Shown here: positions 60,271-64,000 of the stretch, one piece after another
Numbering within the stretch: the stretch's first letter is position 1
Layout of the letters: every line of letters begins with the position of its first letter
Assembly: GCA_958295835.1 (NCBI GenBank)
Contig: OY282378.1
Coordinates: 2,187,001 to 2,251,000 of the forward strand
Reading direction: 5' to 3'
Source of the DNA: an uncultured Gammaproteobacteria bacterium
GTDB taxonomy: Bacteria; Pseudomonadota; Gammaproteobacteria; HK1
DNA: 64,000 nt
Notes under the pieces: model-generated
The model's database searches: none
Told to the model about the DNA's origin: nothing
The model's input: the letters and a program-made list of their open reading frames with translations, nothing else
Position numbers and translations under genes: made by a program

Positions 60271-60448
60271 ACGTCGGTCCGGAAGGGGTGGCGTGCGTCC
60301 GCTCGGCGGGTGCAACGACTGCGCCGGGTGCGTGCCTGCCCCCCACTCGTCACGGCCTTGCGAATTCATGCTTCGGGGCTCGAAACGCCCGGAGGCCGGT
60401 CACCGGATCCCCGCCGCCCACCTTTTCGGACAGTTGCAGACGGCATTG

Positions 60449-60470
60449 ATTACAGACGAATGTATGTAAT
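60449..60470 (+). promoter_or_regulatory. candidate LexA operator upstream of lexA
   Basis: ATTACA-N10-TGTAAT is a perfect inverted repeat 48 bases before the lexA start. Its position fits autoregulation of an SOS operon. It differs from the E. coli CTGT-N8-ACAG box, as is common for imuA-linked LexA proteins. Confidence 0.45.
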
Positions 60471-60517
60471 AATCCACGTCCCTTGCCGGAGGCCGAGGGC
60501 CGGGGGAGCGAGAGACG

Positions 60518-61150
60518 ATGGGGCGGACACCAGCGGGCGAGACGCGCCGCAAGGTCTTCGAGTTCGTACGAGACCGGCTGCTCGCAGGCCAGCCGCCGAC
60601 GGTGCGCGAGGTGCAGGACGCATTCGGTTTCCGGGCGGTCCAGACGGCGCGCCAGCATCTCGAACGGCTCGTCGAGGACGGCCGCCTGGTGGCCGACCGT
60701 CACAAGGCGCGGGGGTATCGGCTGCCCGGGACGACCCGGGAGCCGCGCACCGTGCTCGTCCCGATGCTCGGGCACGTTCCGGCCGGCGCACTCGACGAGG
60801 CGATTGAGGATCCGGACGGCTACCTGCCGGTCGATGCGCGGGGCGCACCGGCCGGCGATCTGTTCGCCCTGCGGGTGCGCGGCGAGAGCATGACCGGGGT
60901 GGGGATCATGCCGGGCGACCTCGTCATCGTACGCCGGCAGCCGGCCGTCGCGAACGGCGACATCGTGGTAGCGCTGGTCGAGAACGACGCGACGGTCAAG
61001 ACGTTCCGCGCGCGCGGGCGGCGGGTGGAGCTTCGTCCCGAGAACCCGGCGTTCGATCCGATCGTGTTCGACGCCGAGCACGTCGCCATTCTCGGAAAGG
61101 TGATCGAGGTTCGGCGGATCCTGGGAGTCCGCGGCGCGGCGGGCGTCTGA
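60518..61150 (+). CDS. lexA: LexA-type SOS repressor
   Basis: The 210-residue protein has an N-terminal winged helix-turn-helix (PTVREVQDAFGFRAVQTARQHL), a hinge with the autocleavage pair Ala89-Gly90 in GHVPAGA, and a C-terminal peptidase domain with Ser124 (RGESM) and Lys161 (ATVKTF). It represses SOS genes until RecA filaments trigger self-cleavage. GGGGGAG precedes the ATG. It heads the lexA-imuA-imuB-dnaE2 cassette, a known arrangement for inducible mutagenesis. Confidence 0.93.
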   Translation: MGRTPAGETRRKVFEFVRDRLLAGQPPTVREVQDAFGFRAVQTARQHLERLVEDGRLVADRHKARGYRLPGTTREPRTVLVPMLGHVPAGALDEAIEDPDGYLPVDARGAPAGDLFALRVRGESMTGVGIMPGDLVIVRRQPAVANGDIVVALVENDATVKTFRARGRRVELRPENPAFDPIVFDAEHVAILGKVIEVRRILGVRGAAGV

Positions 61151-61164
61151 CGTGAGACGCGACG

Positions 61165-61809
61165 ATGGCGAACGCAGCAGCAGCGCTCGACACGCTCGTC
61201 TCCCTGGCCCGGCCCTGGGTGAGTCGCGGCCTGGCGACGCCGGGGCCGGCCCCGGCGTCGTGGACCAGCGCCGCGCTCGGCGGCTGCCTGGCGGAGCTCT
61301 CGGGCGCCGGCGCCTCGCCTTCGCTCACCCTGGCGTTCAGCATGGTGCGTCAAGTGCAGCAGAAGGGCGAGCCCGTCGCGTGGATCACCCGGGCCGAGAG
61401 CACGTTCTTCCCCCCCGATGCGGCCGAGGGCGGGGTCGATCTGGCCGCGCTCCCGGTGATCCGGCTCGACGGCCTGCACCAGCGCCTGCGGGCCGCCGAG
61501 CAGCTTGTCCGGTCCGGCGCTTTCGAGCTGCTGGTGATCGACCTGGGCGGATGCCTCGACCTGCCGCTCGCCGTGCAGACCCGTCTGGCCGGACAGGCGC
61601 TTGCGCACGGCACGCTCATTCTCTGCCTGACCGCGAAGACCGATCGCCAGCCGTCGCTGGGATCGCTCGTCTCGGTCCGCGCCCACGCGCAGCGCATCCG
61701 TCAGGGAGACGGCCGCTTCGTGTGTCGGGTGCACGTGCTCAAGGACAAGCGGCGCGGTCCGGGATGGAGCGACGAGGTGTGGTGCCGTGGACCGGATGGC
61801 GTGCGTTGA
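61165..61809 (+). CDS. imuA: translesion synthesis-associated protein ImuA
   Basis: The 214-residue product has the ImuA (SulA/RecA-like) pattern: WTSAALGGCLAELSGAGASP near the start, VAWITRAESTFFPPDA, GAFELLVIDLGGCLDLPLAVQTRL and a basic end LKDKRRGPGWS. ImuA works with ImuB and DnaE2 in error-prone repair. It starts 15 bases after lexA and overlaps imuB by 23 bases, indicating one operon. Confidence 0.88.
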   Translation: MANAAAALDTLVSLARPWVSRGLATPGPAPASWTSAALGGCLAELSGAGASPSLTLAFSMVRQVQQKGEPVAWITRAESTFFPPDAAEGGVDLAALPVIRLDGLHQRLRAAEQLVRSGAFELLVIDLGGCLDLPLAVQTRLAGQALAHGTLILCLTAKTDRQPSLGSLVSVRAHAQRIRQGDGRFVCRVHVLKDKRRGPGWSDEVWCRGPDGVR

Positions 61810-63292
61810 GCTGCCGGCGTTCCCGCTCCAGCTCCTGCTGAAACGCCATCCCGACTGGGCCGGTCGACCGGTGGCGGTGGTCGATCGCGACAAGCCGCAG
61901 GGCGTGATCCTCTGGGTGAACGAGCAGGCGCGAGCGGCCCGCATCCGGACCGGAATGCGCTACAGCGCCGGCCTGTCGCTGGCGCACACCCTGCACGGCG
62001 GCGAGGTGCCGCCCGCCGACGTCGAGCGGGGCGTCGCGGCGATCGCCGGTCGCCTGCACCGATTCAGCCCCGACGTCGAGCCGTGTCGTGACGAGCCAGG
62101 GGTCTTCCGGCTGAACGCTTCCGGGCTGTCGTATCTCCAGGCGTCCCTGCCCCGGTGGGCAGAGGAGATCGTCGCCTCGCTCCGGGCGTGTGGCCTTCGG
62201 GCGGTCGTCGCGGTCGGATTCACGCGGTTCGGCACCTGTGCCGTCGCCAGGACCCTCACGCCCGGCGAGCCGGTGGTGGTGATCCGTGATCCCGCCAGCG
62301 AGCGGGAGCTGGCAGAACGAGTGCGGTTGAGTCGGCTGGGCATCGACCCGGCGCTCCGAGACAGCCTGCACGAGCTCGGGGTTCGGACGGTGGGGGCGTT
62401 CCTCGAACTGCCCTCCGAAGGGATCCGCCGCCGCTTCGGTCCGGAGGCGCAACGCCTGCATCGGTTCGCCGCGGGTGACTCGTGGGCGCCGTTGCAGCCG
62501 CTGCGCGTCACCGAGCCGCTCGTCGTGCGCCACGACCTCGACGATCCCGAGACCGACGCGGTTCGCCTCCTCTTCCACCTCAAGCGCCTGCTGGACCGGT
62601 TGCTGGCGACCGTCGCCGCACGTCATCAGGCGCTGGCCGAGCTGACGCTGCACCTGCGGCTCGACCGCGCCTGCGCGCATACCGAGCGGATCCGTCCCGC
62701 CGCGCCGACGTTGGACATCGTCCAACTGATGAATCTGGTGCGGTTGCGCCTCGAATCCCTGGCACTCGGGGCGGGGGTCACCGAAGTGCGCGTCGGTGGC
62801 CGCGCCGTTCCGGCCACGGCCGTGCAGCAGGGGCTGTTCGCCGAGCGGCCGTGTCGTGATCGGGCCGCGGCGGAGCGCGCGCTCGCACGGGTTCGCGCCG
62901 AGTTCGGTGACGAGGCGGTGGTGCGGGCGCTGCTTTCCGAGGCGCATCTGCCGGAAGCGCGCTTTGCCTGGGAGCCGGTCGGAACGGTGCCGCCCCCGGA
63001 GCCGCGGGAGGTGGCGTGCCGGCCGATGGTGCGGCGCATCCACGTCCATCCGCTTCCGCTGACGCTCGGGCCGCGTCCGGAGCCGGGTCGCCGGCTGGCG
63101 CACGGCGGCGGCCGCAACTGCGAGGCCGGATACGTGCGGGACCTCGCCGGACCGTATCTGGTCTCAGGAGGATGGTGGCGGTCGGCGGTGCACCGGGAGT
63201 ACTACTTCGTCCGGATGCAGGACGGCGACCTGCTCTGGATCTACTACGACCGGCCGCGCCGGCGGTGGCGCTGGCAAGGGCAGGTGGAATAA
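61787..63292 (+). CDS. imuB: ImuB, Y-family polymerase-like protein
   Basis: The 501-residue protein is related to Y-family polymerases (ACVELPAFPLQLLLKRHPDW, GRLHRFSPDVEPCRDEPGVF, LHELGVRTVGAFLELPSEGI) but lacks the usual catalytic carboxylate cluster, as ImuB does. It bridges the beta clamp and DnaE2. The C-terminal part (ERPCRDRAAAERALARVRA, SGGWWRSAVHREYYFVRMQDG) is typical. The start may be the GTG at 61787 or the ATG at 61796. dnaE2 follows after three bases. Confidence 0.9.
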   Translation: MDRMACVELPAFPLQLLLKRHPDWAGRPVAVVDRDKPQGVILWVNEQARAARIRTGMRYSAGLSLAHTLHGGEVPPADVERGVAAIAGRLHRFSPDVEPCRDEPGVFRLNASGLSYLQASLPRWAEEIVASLRACGLRAVVAVGFTRFGTCAVARTLTPGEPVVVIRDPASERELAERVRLSRLGIDPALRDSLHELGVRTVGAFLELPSEGIRRRFGPEAQRLHRFAAGDSWAPLQPLRVTEPLVVRHDLDDPETDAVRLLFHLKRLLDRLLATVAARHQALAELTLHLRLDRACAHTERIRPAAPTLDIVQLMNLVRLRLESLALGAGVTEVRVGGRAVPATAVQQGLFAERPCRDRAAAERALARVRAEFGDEAVVRALLSEAHLPEARFAWEPVGTVPPPEPREVACRPMVRRIHVHPLPLTLGPRPEPGRRLAHGGGRNCEAGYVRDLAGPYLVSGGWWRSAVHREYYFVRMQDGDLLWIYYDRPRRRWRWQGQVE

Positions 63293-63295
63293 GGG

Positions 63296-64000
63296 ATGGG
63301 CGTGGGCTCGAGGTCGTACGTCCCTCTGTGGTGCAAGAGCAACTTCTCGTTTCTCGAAGGGGCGAGCCACCCCGACGAGCTGGTCGAGCAGGCTCATGCG
63401 TTCGGGATGCCGGCGCTTGCCCTGACCGATCGCGACGGCGTCCACGGCATGGTGCGCGCGCACGTGAAGGCTCGCGAGCTCGGTGTGTCCCTGATCGTCG
63501 GCGCCGAGGTCACCGTCGGCTGCGACGCCGCGGTCGATCCCGGGATCACCGGCGGCAGACCGGCTCCCACCTCCACCTGCGTGCTGCTCGCGATGAACCG
63601 GACCGGCTACGCCAACCTCTGCCGGCTGATCACCACCGACCGTCTTCGGCGGCCGAAAGGAGGGTCATGCGTGACCTGGCCGGAGGTCTGCACACGGTCG
63701 GAGGGGCTCATCGCGCTCTGGGGCGGCGACCGGAGCGTGCTCACCCGCGACGAAGAGCTGCGTGCGATCGTCACGCCGATGCGCGACGCGTTCGGCGACC
63801 GGCTGTACGTGATGCTGAGCCGGCATCGCCGTGCCGAGGAGGTTCGCCAGGAGGCAAGGGTGCGCCGGCATGCCGAGCGCGCCGGCCTCCCCCTGGTCGC
63901 CGCCACCGAGGTGCTGTACCACACACCGGCACGCCGCGATCTTCAGGACGTTCTCACCTGCATCGGCCACGGCGTCACCCTTGCCACCGCCGGCCGGCTG
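63296..64000 (+). CDS. dnaE2: error-prone DNA polymerase DnaE2, 5' part
   Basis: The first 235 codons are visible and run off the window. The product begins YVPLWCKSNFSFLEGASHPDEL and has the PHP-domain motifs ALALTDRDGVHGMVRAH and LIVGAEVTV, characteristic of DnaE2. It is the mutagenic polymerase of the imu cassette. The ATG at 63296 lies three bases after the imuB stop with AAGGG directly before it. Confidence 0.93.
   Translation, partial: MGVGSRSYVPLWCKSNFSFLEGASHPDELVEQAHAFGMPALALTDRDGVHGMVRAHVKARELGVSLIVGAEVTVGCDAAVDPGITGGRPAPTSTCVLLAMNRTGYANLCRLITTDRLRRPKGGSCVTWPEVCTRSEGLIALWGGDRSVLTRDEELRAIVTPMRDAFGDRLYVMLSRHRRAEEVRQEARVRRHAERAGLPLVAATEVLYHTPARRDLQDVLTCIGHGVTLATAGRL

Noticed and set aside
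57838..60369. An 843-codon leftward open frame
   Set aside because: It is antisense to the symporter and neighbouring genes, has a low-complexity charged composition and crosses a clear terminator.
1..64000. tRNA or rRNA genes as attachment sites
   Set aside because: No tRNA cloverleaf or rRNA signature was recognised, including beside the integrase remnant.

Overview
This is a GC-rich bacterial chromosome segment whose housekeeping genes (DEAH helicase HrpA, NudC, lexA-imuA-imuB-dnaE2, ilvE) and metabolism fit a proteobacterium, most likely a marine or host-associated sulfur-oxidising gammaproteobacterium. That placement is an inference from gene content; no rRNA or tRNA gene is present to test it.

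Layout. 1-6530: a leftward sulfur-oxidation cluster (YeeE/YedE transporter, YVTN beta-propeller, SoxY-like, SoxB, SoxZ, c-type cytochrome, DUF302 protein, and the start of an exported protein cut by the window edge). 6676-9578: an acylating sulfoacetaldehyde dehydrogenase (SauS type) and isocitrate lyase. 9691-12537: a scrapyard of an internally deleted IS, a coiled-coil gene with a 21-nt tandem repeat, a frameshifted HEPN-like gene joined to an RTX fragment, and a displaced copy of the 3' end of the next gene. 12538-25539: MFS carrier, a branched-chain-amino-acid-type ABC importer (permeases and binding protein), a divergent trimethylamine monooxygenase (Tmm), TPR and hemerythrin-like proteins, hrpA and ilvE. 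25630-27720 is an intact IS1634-family element. 27741-31610: TfoX-N protein, enoyl-CoA hydratase, CaiB-type CoA-transferase and MATE pump.

31660-50220 is a dense mobile zone. It holds an IS21-type element nested in an ISKra4-type transposase with an 8-bp duplication, and a lower-GC cassette between two 45-bp inverted IS ends with duplicated membrane-protein genes, a recurring C-terminal domain and two long poly-C/G tracts. It continues with the wreck of an integrative element (tyrosine recombinase with an internal stop, small proteins, toprim primase, truncated ATPase), IS3 and IS110 pieces, a large membrane protein carrying the same recurring domain, and an IS1380 copy. From 50526 normal chromosome resumes: NudC, a DNA-binding/substrate-binding regulator beside a tungstate-type ABC transporter (tupBCA), a second CoA-transferase, an acetate-type symporter with its DUF4212 partner, and the SOS mutagenesis cassette lexA-imuA-imuB-dnaE2, the last cut by the right edge.

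Functionally, the cell appears able to oxidise reduced sulfur, to handle C2 sulfonates or their acyl-CoA products through the glyoxylate shunt, to oxidise methylamines and to import acetate-like acids. The most unusual signals are short palindromes (27 bp and 21 bp) inserted in frame inside three unrelated transposase families, and a poly-C tract placed directly after a start codon, which looks like a phase-variable switch.
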